From positions 1 through 42,754 of the forward strand of contig CAYSSK010000023.1 in assembly GCA_964433645.1 (NCBI GenBank): a stretch of 42,754 nucleotides of DNA, in the 5' to 3' direction. Source of the DNA: Desulfofustis sp964433645 (GTDB taxonomy: Bacteria > Desulfobacterota > Desulfobulbia > Desulfobulbales > Desulfocapsaceae). Position numbers and translations under genes: made by a program. The notes beneath the pieces are model-generated. The model worked only from the letters and a program-made list of their open reading frames with translations, did no database searches and was not told the origin of the DNA. This document shows, piece by piece, positions 31,561 through 40,903 of this stretch (position 1 is the stretch's first letter; the number at the start of each line of letters is the position of its first letter).

Positions 31561-32058
31561 CGTTCCGATCCTCCCGTGAATCGCCCTTATTCACTCAGCG
31601 GTCTAGTTTCTCTGACGTCCCGCACCATTTTAGGCGGTATCATGCTGTTCAGCTCGCTGCTGCTTTTTGTCAACGTAGTTATGCGTTATCTATTTCTTGC
31701 GCCTATTTTCTGGGCGGAAGAACTGGCCCGCTATCTCATGGTGTGGCTGATCTTTCTCGGCGCCGGTGAGGTCGTGGCGGGGGAGGGGCACATCTCGATC
31801 AATCTGATGACCCGAATCCTCGGCGGGCGAGGGAGCGATATCCTCAAGAAGGTTGTCGCTCTGATCTGTCTGCTCTTCTGCGCGGCCCTGACTTATTACA
31901 GTTGGCAGCACACCATGCGCGTACGGTCCGCTCTGCAGACGACGCCTGCTCTTGATTTACCCATGTGGTGGGCGTACCTCGCCATTCCGGTCGGCAGTGC
32001 GTTGATGACTCTGAGATATATCATCCAATTGTTCGATGGCATGGAAGAGCGTCAATGA
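31534..32058 (+). CDS. dctQ: TRAP transporter small permease (DctQ family)
   Basis: About 174 aa with four membrane segments: ILGGIMLFSSLLLFVNVVMRYLFL, AEELARYLMVWLIFLGAGEV with the family's WxEE-like turn, KVVALICLLFCAALTYY, and MWWAYLAIPVGSALMTL. The start is unsettled: ATG 31534 lies inside the hairpin, and GTG 31576 (MNRPYSLSGLV) starts closer to the first helix; neither has a good ribosome site. Stop overlaps dctM by ATGA. Confidence 0.85.
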   Translation: MPRLGHPGNRSDPPVNRPYSLSGLVSLTSRTILGGIMLFSSLLLFVNVVMRYLFLAPIFWAEELARYLMVWLIFLGAGEVVAGEGHISINLMTRILGGRGSDILKKVVALICLLFCAALTYYSWQHTMRVRSALQTTPALDLPMWWAYLAIPVGSALMTLRYIIQLFDGMEERQ

Positions 32059-33338
32059 CTCTTGCGATCTTCCTCCTGCTTTTCCTGCTTATCGGCCTGA
32101 ATGTGCCGATTTTTGTTTCGCTGGCCGCAACGACGTTCATCATCTTCGCGGCCTTCACGTCGATGCCTCTGGATATCTTGCCGCAAAGGATGTTCGCCGG
32201 GGTGGAAATCTTTGCTCTCATGGCGATTCCGTTCTTTATGTTGGCCGCGCAGATAATGGGGCAAGGAGGTGTTACCGGCAGGCTGATCCGTCTGGCTGAA
32301 ACGCTGGTGGGGCATTTTCCTGGAGGACTTGGTATCTGTGCGGTCTTGAGTTGCCTTTTCTTTGCGGCCATTACCGGATCGACAGCGTCGACGGTTGTTG
32401 CCGTGGGAGGGATCATGTACCCGAACCTGGTGCGCTCAGGATACAGCGAGCGTTTTGCTCTCGGTCTCGTCACCTGCTCAGCGCTTCTCGGTATGATCGT
32501 CCCTCCCAGCAATGCCATGATCATTTATGGTTCGATCACCAATGTTTCGGTTGGGGCATTGTTTATGTCAGGTTTTGGCGCCGGACTGATTTTTGTTCTG
32601 GTTTATTCCGCCTGGTGCATAACCTACGCGAGGTTTGCCGGATTGGCAGTGCGCCCGAGAGCTGATATGGCGACGATCATCCGGGCCTTTCGGCAGGCGA
32701 TCTGGGGGTTGGGGCTGCCGTTTATCATCTTGGGCGGTATTTATTCCGGGGTCTTCACTCCCACCGAATCCGCTGTCGTAGCGGTGGTGTACGCTCTGCT
32801 GATCACGGTGGTGGTCTATCGTGAATTAAGCCTGGCCGATATTTGGAGGATTTGTTGTGAAACCTCTCTGGTATCGGCCCGGATATTGATCATGGTCGCG
32901 GCAGCGACGCTCTTCTCCTGGCTGCTCGTTGTCGAGAATATTACAACTAAACTCATTGGCCCGATCATGGCTCTCGATCTTCAGCCCTGGGAGATGATGT
33001 TTTTCGTTAACATATTGATGCTGCTGGCGGGCATGTTTATCGATGTTTTTTCCAATATCCTGATCGTTTGCCCATTGGTGACGCCCCTTATCAATGCTGC
33101 CGGCGTGGATCCCCTGCATTTCGGTATCATCGCCTCCGTCAATGCAGACATGGGCAATATCACCCCCCCGTTCGGCCTCAATCTCTTTATCGCCAGCGCA
33201 GCGTTCGGCCACAGTTATCTCAATACAGTGCGGGCTGTTCTGCCGTGGCTGATCCTTGCAATCGGGTGTCTCGCCGTGATTACTTACATCCCTTCACTAT
33301 CGATGTGGCTTCCTCGCCTCCTTTATCCCGGGGGATAA
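32055..33338 (+). CDS. dctM: TRAP transporter large permease (DctM family)
   Basis: A 427-aa membrane protein with about 12 segments. Signature stretches are AIPFFMLAAQIMGQGGVTGRLIRLA, ITGSTASTVVAVGGIMYP, GMIVPPSNAMIIYG and MGNITPPFGLNLF. It uses a Na+ or H+ gradient to import the ligand brought by DctP. ATG 32055 overlaps the dctQ stop. Nothing unusual in length or motifs. Confidence 0.93.
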   Translation: MTLAIFLLLFLLIGLNVPIFVSLAATTFIIFAAFTSMPLDILPQRMFAGVEIFALMAIPFFMLAAQIMGQGGVTGRLIRLAETLVGHFPGGLGICAVLSCLFFAAITGSTASTVVAVGGIMYPNLVRSGYSERFALGLVTCSALLGMIVPPSNAMIIYGSITNVSVGALFMSGFGAGLIFVLVYSAWCITYARFAGLAVRPRADMATIIRAFRQAIWGLGLPFIILGGIYSGVFTPTESAVVAVVYALLITVVVYRELSLADIWRICCETSLVSARILIMVAAATLFSWLLVVENITTKLIGPIMALDLQPWEMMFFVNILMLLAGMFIDVFSNILIVCPLVTPLINAAGVDPLHFGIIASVNADMGNITPPFGLNLFIASAAFGHSYLNTVRAVLPWLILAIGCLAVITYIPSLSMWLPRLLYPGG

Positions 33339-33602
33339 TTGCTGTCGATTTCCCATATAAATCATGCCATTCTTCTCCTTGCCGGTGACAGCTTGGATGA
33401 TAGCGCCGCTTGTTAACCAGTACACCCACAACATGTAATCGAGGCAATAGTTTGCGTAACTACTATGAATTATGGGATTTCCGGTCGCCTTACCAATTGA
33501 TCAGGCAGCTCCTGCGGTCGGGGGGCGTGGAACCCGGTGCAGGATTGCCACCTGTGCTCAACCCGGTGAGCCGGTAGTAATTCATGAAAATCGTCAATTG
33601 AC
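33339..33602. other. Noncoding stretch with repeat-like ends
   Basis: TGAAAATC (33585-33592) and GATTTTCA (33608-33615) are exact inverted complements spanning the start of the next gene, and match the termini of the dispersed repeat family. CGATTTCCCATATAAA at 33346-33361 resembles its right end. No gene is supported here. Confidence 0.4.
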
Positions 33603-34790
33603 ATGAGGATTTTCAATGTTAAAATGAAATACATGATCAATCGTCCTGTCTATCTCTCACGGATCAAGGATGTATTTCATATTCATCCCGTAGCAGCCCT
33701 TCTGGGACCGAGGCAATGCGGAAAAACGACATTGGCCGGTATTCTGGCCGAAAACCGTTCGAGCACGATCTTCGATCTTGAAAGCCCGGTGGGCAAACAG
33801 CAAATGACAGCTCCGATGACAGCGCTGGAGGGTCTTACCGGACTCATCATTATCGATGAGATTCAACAAAAACCAGAGTTGTTTGAAATCCTCAGAGTCC
33901 TGGCCGATCGGCCGAACAACACGGCCCGGTTTCTCGTGCTCGGAAGTGCCTCGCCCGAGTTAGTCAAAGGGACTTCAGAATCGCTGGCGGGCCGGGTTGG
34001 TTTTATCGATCTGTCCGGTTTTACTCTCGAGGAAGTCGGAACCGACAAAAAAGAACGTCTATGGAGTCGGGGAGGGTTTCCCAGATCCTTTCTGGCGCCG
34101 ACCGATACAGCCAGTTGGAATTGGCGCCAGAATTTCATGCGCACGTTTCTCGAACGCGACATTCCGCAACTGGGCATCACCATCCCATCCGAGACTCTGC
34201 GGCGCTTTTGGAGCATGGTAGCCCATTATCACGGACAGGTTTGGAATGCGGCGGAATTTGCCCGATCGATTGGTGCCTCGGAGAACACCGCGCGACGCTA
34301 CCTGGATATTCTCTCGGGTGCCTATATGGTCCGGGTGCTTCCGCCCTGGTTTGAAAATCTCAAGAAGAGACAGGTCAGAGCGCCAAAGATTTATATCCGC
34401 GACAGCGGCATCCTCCATGCGTTGCTCCAACTCGACACCCTGCAAAATCTGCTGGGCCATCCAAAACTGGGTGCGTCCTGGGAAGGCTTTGCCCTCGAAC
34501 ACGTACTCAGTCTCACTAACACGCGGGATGCCTATTACTGGGCAACCCACGGAGGCGCGGAATTGGATCTGCTGATTTTCGCAGCCGGCAAGCGATTCGG
34601 TTTTGAATTCAAATACTCGGATGCGCCGGGTCTCACCCGGTCCATGCATGTCGCACTGCAGGACCTGCAACTCGATCATCTCTGGATCGTCTATCCCGGA
34701 AGCGAAATGTATAAGCTGCACGAATCTATCAGTGCCATTCCGCTTGAATCAGTCAAAAATCCGGTCAGGATGTTGCACAACTATGATTGA
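33603..34790 (+). CDS. AAA ATPase with C-terminal DUF4143 domain
   Basis: A protein of up to 395 aa. The P-loop is LLGPRQCGKTTLAG, Walker B is IIIDEIQQKPELFE, and sensor LVLGSASPELV follows; the C-terminal half is the DUF4143 nuclease-like fold, with VRAPKIYIRDSGILHALLQ and GAELDLLIFAAGKRFGFEFKYSD. This family is widespread, often transferred, with no clear role; some are linked to DNA defence or toxin-antitoxin. Starts at 33603, 33624 and 33633 are all possible; MINRPVYL is the usual N-terminus, so 33633 may be right. It is isolated between the TRAP and pst operons. Confidence 0.88.
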   Translation: MRIFNVKMKYMINRPVYLSRIKDVFHIHPVAALLGPRQCGKTTLAGILAENRSSTIFDLESPVGKQQMTAPMTALEGLTGLIIIDEIQQKPELFEILRVLADRPNNTARFLVLGSASPELVKGTSESLAGRVGFIDLSGFTLEEVGTDKKERLWSRGGFPRSFLAPTDTASWNWRQNFMRTFLERDIPQLGITIPSETLRRFWSMVAHYHGQVWNAAEFARSIGASENTARRYLDILSGAYMVRVLPPWFENLKKRQVRAPKIYIRDSGILHALLQLDTLQNLLGHPKLGASWEGFALEHVLSLTNTRDAYYWATHGGAELDLLIFAAGKRFGFEFKYSDAPGLTRSMHVALQDLQLDHLWIVYPGSEMYKLHESISAIPLESVKNPVRMLHNYD

Positions 34791-35350
34791 TGGTTGTTTC
34801 CCAGTCCCTCGCTATCTATCAGGGGAGGTGGAAAAAGGTAAGACTGTTAATGATTGATTGGGCCGCCGCAAATTGCCGGCTGTCAGCCAGATCAATTCAG
34901 ACGACGATGCTGCTGTTATACCGTCAATCGTACATTTTCTTGTAAGCTTACCACATAACAACCGGCCTGCTCGTTTGGCTGCCGTGATAACGTTTCTTTC
35001 TTCTTGAGATAGTCTGCTTCACTCCTTCTTTCGCTCACCGTTTCACGTATCGCCACTGTCGCGCTCGTGTTGATCTTTATGGCCATCTCCGAAGATAGGA
35101 AGCGAACGCAACACGTTCGCTTCGTACTCAGGAGGACGATCATCTTTGTTTTTTTGTTTCAGTGATAATGAGCGAATATAAAAATGATCTCTATCTCATC
35201 GTCAACAAACGATAAATAAAACCAACACAAAACTCTAACCGTTCACTAATACTCCCTCCGTATTATGGCCTTGACAGATGTGGCACCCCGCCCGGCTCTG
35301 TCGCGTTTTGTCTGTTCACACAACAACCATATGCAGAGGAGTAGAAAATC
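34791..35350. other. Noncoding stretch before pstS
   Basis: About 560 bases. It holds a perfect 10-bp inverted repeat, GAAGCGAACG (35099-35108) and CGTTCGCTTC (35114-35123), with a 5-nt loop. A T-rich stretch lies 25 bases on. A minus frame at 34916-35143 (75 aa) has no ribosome site. I found no convincing Pho box; CTGTCGC near 35297 has no properly spaced partner. Confidence 0.45.
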
Positions 35351-36349
35351 ATGATCGCAGTTAACAAGACATCGATTGTCAGAAGCGCCGCCGTTGCCCT
35401 GGCGATAGCCTGGGCCGTTCCGACCCTTGCGTTTGCCCAATCGGATCTCGTCGATCCGGCATTGCAGCCGTACCAGCCGGTGCAGGGGGTAAGCGGTAAC
35501 CTGAAGAGCGTCGGGTCGGACACCATGAACAACGAGATGACGCTCTGGGCCGAAGGGTTTCTGAAACATTACCCGAACGTTCAGATCGAGATCGAGGGAA
35601 AGGGCTCATCGACCGCCCCGCCGGCACTGGTCAGCGGCACCTCCCATTTCGGCCCGATGAGTCGGGAAATGAAGGGCAAGGAGATCGACGAGTTTGAAAA
35701 GCGTTACGGTTACAAGCCGACCGCCTTGGCGACCAGCATCGATATGCTGGCGGTCTACGTCAACAAGGACAACCCCATCGAGTGCATGACCCTGCCGCAG
35801 GTCGACGCGGTCTTTTCGAAAACCAGGCGCGGCGGCTATGAAAAGGACATTCGAACCTGGGGCGAGCTCGGCCTGGATGGTGAGTGGGCCTCGATGCCGA
35901 TCAGTCTCTATGGCCGTAACGCGGCCTCCGGTACCTACGGCTTTTACAAGGACAACGCGCTGTTCGGCGGCGACTACAAAAGCGAAGTCAAGGAACAGCC
36001 GGGCAGCTCGTCGGTGGTCCAGGGTGTTGCCAGCGAGAAGGGCGGCATCGGCTATTCCGGTATCGGCTACATGACCGCCGATGTCCGGGCCGTGCCGCTG
36101 GCCGAGAAAGAAGGCGCGACCTGTGTCGCAGCCATCCCGGACAACGCCTATACCGGCGAGTATCCGCTGGCCCGTTTTCTCTATGTCTACGTCAACAAAA
36201 AACCGGGTACCGAGCTGGACCCGCTGCGTCGTGAGTTCATCAAATACATTTTCAGCAAGGACGGTCAGGAAGACGTCGTCAAGGACGGCTATTATCCGGT
36301 GACCAAGGTCATCGCCGACGAGCAGTTGGCCGCTCTGGATATCAAGTAG
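35351..36349 (+). CDS. pstS: Phosphate-binding periplasmic protein PstS
   Basis: A 332-aa protein with a signal peptide ending near AFAQ. Phosphate-binding family stretches are GNLKSVGSDTMNNEMTLWAEGF, IEIEGKGSSTAPPALVSGTSHFGPMSREM and LYGRNAASGTYGFYKDNALFGG. It traps phosphate and delivers it to PstCA. ATG 35351 follows GAGGAGTAG. A 13-bp hairpin stands between its stop and pstC, which would separate the level of PstS from the downstream genes. Confidence 0.94.
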   Translation: MIAVNKTSIVRSAAVALAIAWAVPTLAFAQSDLVDPALQPYQPVQGVSGNLKSVGSDTMNNEMTLWAEGFLKHYPNVQIEIEGKGSSTAPPALVSGTSHFGPMSREMKGKEIDEFEKRYGYKPTALATSIDMLAVYVNKDNPIECMTLPQVDAVFSKTRRGGYEKDIRTWGELGLDGEWASMPISLYGRNAASGTYGFYKDNALFGGDYKSEVKEQPGSSSVVQGVASEKGGIGYSGIGYMTADVRAVPLAEKEGATCVAAIPDNAYTGEYPLARFLYVYVNKKPGTELDPLRREFIKYIFSKDGQEDVVKDGYYPVTKVIADEQLAALDIK

Positions 36350-36372
36350 CAGGACCGTCGGGTGCCGCCGCA

Positions 36373-36407
36373 CCGTCCGGAGGGGTGCTTGCCGCCCCTC
36401 CGGACGG
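36373..36407 (+). terminator. Hairpin between pstS and pstC
   Basis: CCGTCCGGAGGGG (36373-36385) and CCCCTCCGGACGG (36395-36407) are perfect 13-bp complements around a 9-nt loop, 24 nt after the pstS stop. No T-run follows. Likely to stabilise pstS mRNA or attenuate read-through into pstC. Confidence 0.7.
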
Positions 36408-36469
36408 CGCCCCCCGGCAACGCTTGGTGTACGGTTTGATCAGCAAGCAAAAGGATGAAGGATAGTCGC

Positions 36470-39085
36470 ATGAGTGCTCCAGCGAAGGGTATAACCGGCC
36501 GGAAGCGGCGCTATAAAACGAAAAGCTCGGTGAAATTGGCCGACCGCATCGCCGGGGCGCTCATTTCCGTCGGCGGGATATGCACCATCCTGGCCGTCAC
36601 CGGGGTCTTCGTCTTCCTGGCGGTGGTGGTGGTGCCGCTCTTTCAGCCGGCCACGTCCGAACCGTTTGGCGATCTGCCGCAGATCCAGGCCGGCGGGAAC
36701 GATCCGGGCATCGTCGCCGCTGACGAATACCTGGTTGCCGGCTGGCTGCTCGAAGACGGTGGGGCGACCGCCCGGTCGTTTCGCCTGGATAACGGCAACC
36801 CGTTGCAGACAATAGACATTTTTGACGGCCGGCAACCGCGGGCCGTCAGTTACTCCCAGCGGGACGGACTGCTCGCCGCGGCCTTTGCCGATGGCACCAT
36901 TCAACTGGTTTCCCTCGGATTCAAAACCGACTACCTGGTCGATGAATCAATGCTGCCCGCCTCTTTGCTCGATCTGGCGGAAGGCCAGCTTGCCGAGTTC
37001 GAGGGGGCGGTCATTGAACGCACGCCCAGCGGTCAGCTGCGTTCCCAGAAACTGGTGGCCGAACTGCAGCCGCCGATCGAAACCGGGATAGCCGATATCC
37101 AATTGATTGATGTATCCGTGCTGTCAAGTGGTCCGGTTATCGCCTCGCTTGGCGGTGACGGCTTGTTTCGCCTGCAGACCATCTCCAGCAAGCGTAATCT
37201 GCTGACCGGCAAAGTGACGACCACCCTGAGCGGCGGCTCGCTGTCGATCGGCACCGAGCATCCGGGGCAGCCTCAGTTCCTGCTGCTCTCCGGGCGTGCG
37301 GATAACGCCTATATCGCCTGGCGGGACGGGGCGCTGCTACGCCTTGACACCCGGGACAGCAAGGCTCCGAAGCTCGCGGAAAAAAAAGCATTGATCGGCG
37401 GCGACGGGGAACTGACCGCCCTGTCTTTTTTGATCGGCAAAACCACGCTGGTTACCGGTGATTCCCGGGGCCGCGTCAACGCTTGGTTCACGACGAAACC
37501 GGCCGATGCGGCGACTATCGACGGCGCCCTGCTGACCCTCGTGCATCGTCTCGGCACCGGTCCGGCGCCGGTGAGCGTCCTGAGCCCTTCGGAGCGCAGC
37601 AGGCTGCTGGCCGTCGGTTTTGCCGACGGAACCGTGCGCCTGAACCATGTGACGAGCGCTCAGGTGCTCCACGAGGAAAGCGTCGGCTCCGGCATGGTCC
37701 GGGCGCTGGCCATCTCTCCCAAGGATAACGCCTTCACCGCACTGACCCCGTCGGGGTTGAGCCTGTGGCGGTTCGACGCCGGCCATCCCGCGGCAACCAT
37801 GCATACCTTGTTCGGCAAGGTGCACTACGAAGGCATGAACGAACCGGCGTATATCTGGCAGTCGTCCAGCGGCACCGATGATTTCGAGCCGAAATACGGG
37901 ATGATCCCCCTGATTTTCGGTACCCTGAAGGGCACCTTCTATTCGTTGCTGTTCGGTGTCCCGCTGGCTCTGCTGGCGGCCGTGTATACCAGTGAATTTC
38001 TCGAGGACAAACGGTTGCGCGCCCGCATCAAACCGCTGGTCGAGATGATGGAGAGCTTGCCGACCGTGGTCCTCGGGTTTCTCGCCGCCCTCGTGTTCGC
38101 GGTGTTCGTCGAGGGGCGGGTGGCCGACGTGCTGGCCTGTTTTTTTACCGTGCCCCTGGTGTTCATCAGCACCGCCTATCTCTTTCAGCTGCTGCCGGTG
38201 CCTTTGTTTGTCAGGTTTTCCCGGTGGCGGTTCCTGCTGGTTCTCGTGATCGCACTGCCGCTCGGCCTGCTGCTGGCGACACTGTTCGGACCGCTGCTGG
38301 AGCACCTGCTCTTTGCCGGCGACATCAAGGCCTGGCTCGACGGGCAGGTCGGCAGCGGCAGCGGTGGCTGGTTTATCATGTTCATCCCGCTCAGCACGCT
38401 GGCGGTGGTCCTGCTGCTCGGGCTCCGGATCAACCCCTGGTTGCGGCAGTATTCCGCGGATCTGTCGCGACTGCACAACGGTGTGCTGGAAATTGCCAAG
38501 ATGGCAATCTGTACCGTGGTAATCCTGCTGCTCGCCTGGCTGGCGGCCACGGCCTTGTCCGGGATCGGTTTCGATTCGCGGGGGGATTTCCCGCTGATCG
38601 GCCCGGTGCTCAACACCTACGTCCAGCGTAATGCCCTGGTGGTCGGTTTTATCATGGGCTTTGCCATTATCCCGGCGGTCTATACCCTGGCCGAGGACGC
38701 CTTGTCCAGCGTCCCCGAACACCTTCGGGCCGGCTCCCTGGCCGCGGGTGCGACGCCCTGGCAGACGGCTGTGCGGATCATTATTCCAACGGCGGCGAGC
38801 GGTCTTTTCTCCGCGGTTATGCTCGGTCTCGGCCGGGCCGTCGGCGAGACGATGATCGTGTTGATGGCCACCGGCAACACCCCGGTGCTCGAATGGAATA
38901 TCTTTAACGGGTTTCGCACACTGTCGGCCAATATCGCGGTGGAACTGCCTGAGGCGGTGGTTTTCGGCACCCATTTCCGGGTCCTGTTCCTCGCTGCGTT
39001 GACCCTTTTTCTGATGACCTTTGTCGTCAATACCGTCGCCGAGGTTATCCGTCAACGATTCCGCAAGAGGGCGTTTGAATTATGA
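36470..39085 (+). CDS. pstC: Oversized phosphate ABC permease PstC with periplasmic propeller-like insert
   Basis: An 871-aa protein, where ordinary PstC has about 320. One membrane segment (CTILAVTGVFVFLAVVVVPLF) is followed by about 420 residues of repeated beta-strands with WD40-like phrases: AVSYSQRDGLLAAAFADGTIQLV, LLAVGFADGTVRLNHV, RALAISPKDNAFTALTPSGLSLW. The C-terminal half is a normal permease: GTLKGTFYSLLFGVPLALLAAVYTSEF and the EAA-type loop SVPEHLRAGSLAAGATPWQTAV. Extended PstC proteins are known in Gammaproteobacteria. The start is 36470 (AAGGATAG upstream), although ATG 36455 is also open. It overlaps pstA by ATGA. Confidence 0.9.
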   Translation: MSAPAKGITGRKRRYKTKSSVKLADRIAGALISVGGICTILAVTGVFVFLAVVVVPLFQPATSEPFGDLPQIQAGGNDPGIVAADEYLVAGWLLEDGGATARSFRLDNGNPLQTIDIFDGRQPRAVSYSQRDGLLAAAFADGTIQLVSLGFKTDYLVDESMLPASLLDLAEGQLAEFEGAVIERTPSGQLRSQKLVAELQPPIETGIADIQLIDVSVLSSGPVIASLGGDGLFRLQTISSKRNLLTGKVTTTLSGGSLSIGTEHPGQPQFLLLSGRADNAYIAWRDGALLRLDTRDSKAPKLAEKKALIGGDGELTALSFLIGKTTLVTGDSRGRVNAWFTTKPADAATIDGALLTLVHRLGTGPAPVSVLSPSERSRLLAVGFADGTVRLNHVTSAQVLHEESVGSGMVRALAISPKDNAFTALTPSGLSLWRFDAGHPAATMHTLFGKVHYEGMNEPAYIWQSSSGTDDFEPKYGMIPLIFGTLKGTFYSLLFGVPLALLAAVYTSEFLEDKRLRARIKPLVEMMESLPTVVLGFLAALVFAVFVEGRVADVLACFFTVPLVFISTAYLFQLLPVPLFVRFSRWRFLLVLVIALPLGLLLATLFGPLLEHLLFAGDIKAWLDGQVGSGSGGWFIMFIPLSTLAVVLLLGLRINPWLRQYSADLSRLHNGVLEIAKMAICTVVILLLAWLAATALSGIGFDSRGDFPLIGPVLNTYVQRNALVVGFIMGFAIIPAVYTLAEDALSSVPEHLRAGSLAAGATPWQTAVRIIIPTAASGLFSAVMLGLGRAVGETMIVLMATGNTPVLEWNIFNGFRTLSANIAVELPEAVVFGTHFRVLFLAALTLFLMTFVVNTVAEVIRQRFRKRAFEL

Positions 39086-40884
39086 GTGTCACACCGAACG
39101 ATAGGGGTGCCGGGGCGACGCACGGACGATATGAAGTCAGTCCCCGGCGGAAAAAAGGCGCCGCCCTCGGTGCTCTCGGTCAGCCCTATGTCTGGCTGGC
39201 CGGCGGCATGCTGGCCCTGTGCGTGGCCATGATCGTCGGCCTGGTCCTGTTCATCCTGATACGCGGCATGGCCACGTTCTGGCCCGGCCCGGTGGTCGCC
39301 TATGAAACCCACGACGGCACCGTTCATCTTGGCGAGGTTACCCGGACCAGCCACTATCAGCCCCGACCAGAACTCCTTGACGCGCTGCCGGAGCAGGTGC
39401 GCGGCGACGCCCGGCGAATCCTCGAAGAGCAGGGCGGCTCTGCCCGGCGGTACCTGGTGCGTACCGGCAATTTCGAAATGACCAACGAGCATTTCAACTG
39501 GGTCAGCGATTTCTTGATCCACAACGAGGAGTACCCGGAATGGGTGCTGCTCTTCGAGCGCTTGACCTGGGGGCGATTCTACGGTATGCCGCAGGCCTTT
39601 TTCGTCGATGACCGGCAGATTGCGGACCAGCCCGCGGCGATCTGGTCAGAATTCCGGCGTTATCACGATGAGGTTCGGCAGCGCTGGCACGAGCGGCGCG
39701 ACCTGGAAATCGATGCCATCGGTGCCGTCAACCACTATCTGGAGAAAGCCCGCCTGGATCTGCGCGAGCATGAGCTGGCGCAGCGAACCGCCGTCAAGAA
39801 GTCCGGCGCCGATTCAGACCAGGCGCGCCGGGCGACAGCCGAGCTTGAAGCGGCCCGGCAGGACTATGCGGCGGTGGAGCAGCGGGGGCAGCGGGAATAC
39901 GCGGAAATTCGCGGTCGGATCGATCAAATCGATGCCGAAAACGATCGGTTCCGCATTGTTGTCGGCACCGCCGACGGACGAGAAAAATCGCTGCAGCTGG
40001 CGGAAATCGTGCGGGCCTATACGCCAAATCAACTCGATCTTTTTGACCGACTGGGCATCTATGCCAGCCGCTGGCTGGAGTTTCTGGTCGACGATCCGCG
40101 CGAAGCGAACAGCGAAGGCGGCGTTTTTCCGGCGATTTTCGGTACCGTGGTGATGACGCTGATCATGGTCATCTGCGTCGTTCCGTTCGGGGTCCTGTCC
40201 GCTCTCTATCTGCGGGAATACGCCAAGGCAGGGCCGCTGGTCAGTGTCATCCGGATCGCCATCAACAACCTGGCCGGCGTGCCGAGCATCGTCTACGGCG
40301 TCTTCGGCCTCGGTTTCTTCTGCTATCTGGTCGGCGGTTCCATCGACCAGCTGTTTTACAGCGCCAAACTGCCGAGCCCCACTTTTGGTACCGGCGGCAT
40401 TTTCTGGGCCAGCCTGACCCTGGCCCTGCTGACTCTGCCGGTGGTCATCGTCGCCACCGAAGAGGCCCTGGCGGCGGTTCCCGGGTCGATGCGGGAGGGA
40501 TCCTATGCCTGCGGTGCCAGCAAATGGCAGACGATCCGCCGGATCGTGCTGCCCCGGGCCATGCCGGGTATCCTGACCGGCGCCATCCTTGCCATGGCGC
40601 GGGGCGCCGGCGAAGTGGCGCCGCTGATGCTGGTCGGCGCGGTCAAACTGGCGCCGGAGTTGCCGATCGACGGCTTTGCCCCGTTCGTCCACCTGGAACG
40701 GAGCTTCATGCACCTCGGTTTTCACATCTACGACCTGGGCTTTCAGAGCCAGAACAGCGAAGCTGCGGTGCCGATGGTCTTTACAACCACCCTGCTGCTG
40801 ATCCTGATCATCTTTCTGCTCAATATCGGGGCCATTCAGCTGCGCACCCGGCTGAAGAAAAGATTTATCGTCAGTGCGGTATAA
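39082..40884 (+). CDS. pstA: Oversized phosphate ABC permease PstA with coiled-coil insert
   Basis: A 600-aa protein; common PstA has about 280-300. After the first membrane segment (YVWLAGGMLALCVAMIVGLVLFIL) there are about 280 extra residues in the periplasm. They include a long charged helix or coiled coil (LEKARLDLREHELAQRTAVKKS and QARRATAELEAARQDYAAVEQ). The rest is a normal permease: FGTVVMTLIMVICVVPFGVLSALYLREYA and the EAA-type loop SMREGSYACGASKWQTI. Both permeases in this operon are enlarged on the same side of the membrane, so the two inserts may contact each other or PstS. Confidence 0.9.
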   Translation: MSVTPNDRGAGATHGRYEVSPRRKKGAALGALGQPYVWLAGGMLALCVAMIVGLVLFILIRGMATFWPGPVVAYETHDGTVHLGEVTRTSHYQPRPELLDALPEQVRGDARRILEEQGGSARRYLVRTGNFEMTNEHFNWVSDFLIHNEEYPEWVLLFERLTWGRFYGMPQAFFVDDRQIADQPAAIWSEFRRYHDEVRQRWHERRDLEIDAIGAVNHYLEKARLDLREHELAQRTAVKKSGADSDQARRATAELEAARQDYAAVEQRGQREYAEIRGRIDQIDAENDRFRIVVGTADGREKSLQLAEIVRAYTPNQLDLFDRLGIYASRWLEFLVDDPREANSEGGVFPAIFGTVVMTLIMVICVVPFGVLSALYLREYAKAGPLVSVIRIAINNLAGVPSIVYGVFGLGFFCYLVGGSIDQLFYSAKLPSPTFGTGGIFWASLTLALLTLPVVIVATEEALAAVPGSMREGSYACGASKWQTIRRIVLPRAMPGILTGAILAMARGAGEVAPLMLVGAVKLAPELPIDGFAPFVHLERSFMHLGFHIYDLGFQSQNSEAAVPMVFTTTLLLILIIFLLNIGAIQLRTRLKKRFIVSAV

Positions 40885-40903
40885 TAAGCGACGGAGCGAC
40901 AAT

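Noticed and set aside
34916..35143. 75-aa minus-strand ORF between the DUF4143 ATPase and pstS
   Set aside because: No ribosome site, no recognisable family, and it contains the 35099-35123 hairpin; likely chance.
35290..35320. Pho box before pstS
   Set aside because: CTGTCGC and CTGTTCA are present but 7 bases apart instead of 4, and the second is a poor match.
37337..39055. 572-aa minus-strand open frame
   Set aside because: It lies entirely within pstC, in a GC-rich region where the antisense frame stays open by chance. Composition (His, Arg, Gln-rich, low complexity) is typical of a shadow frame.
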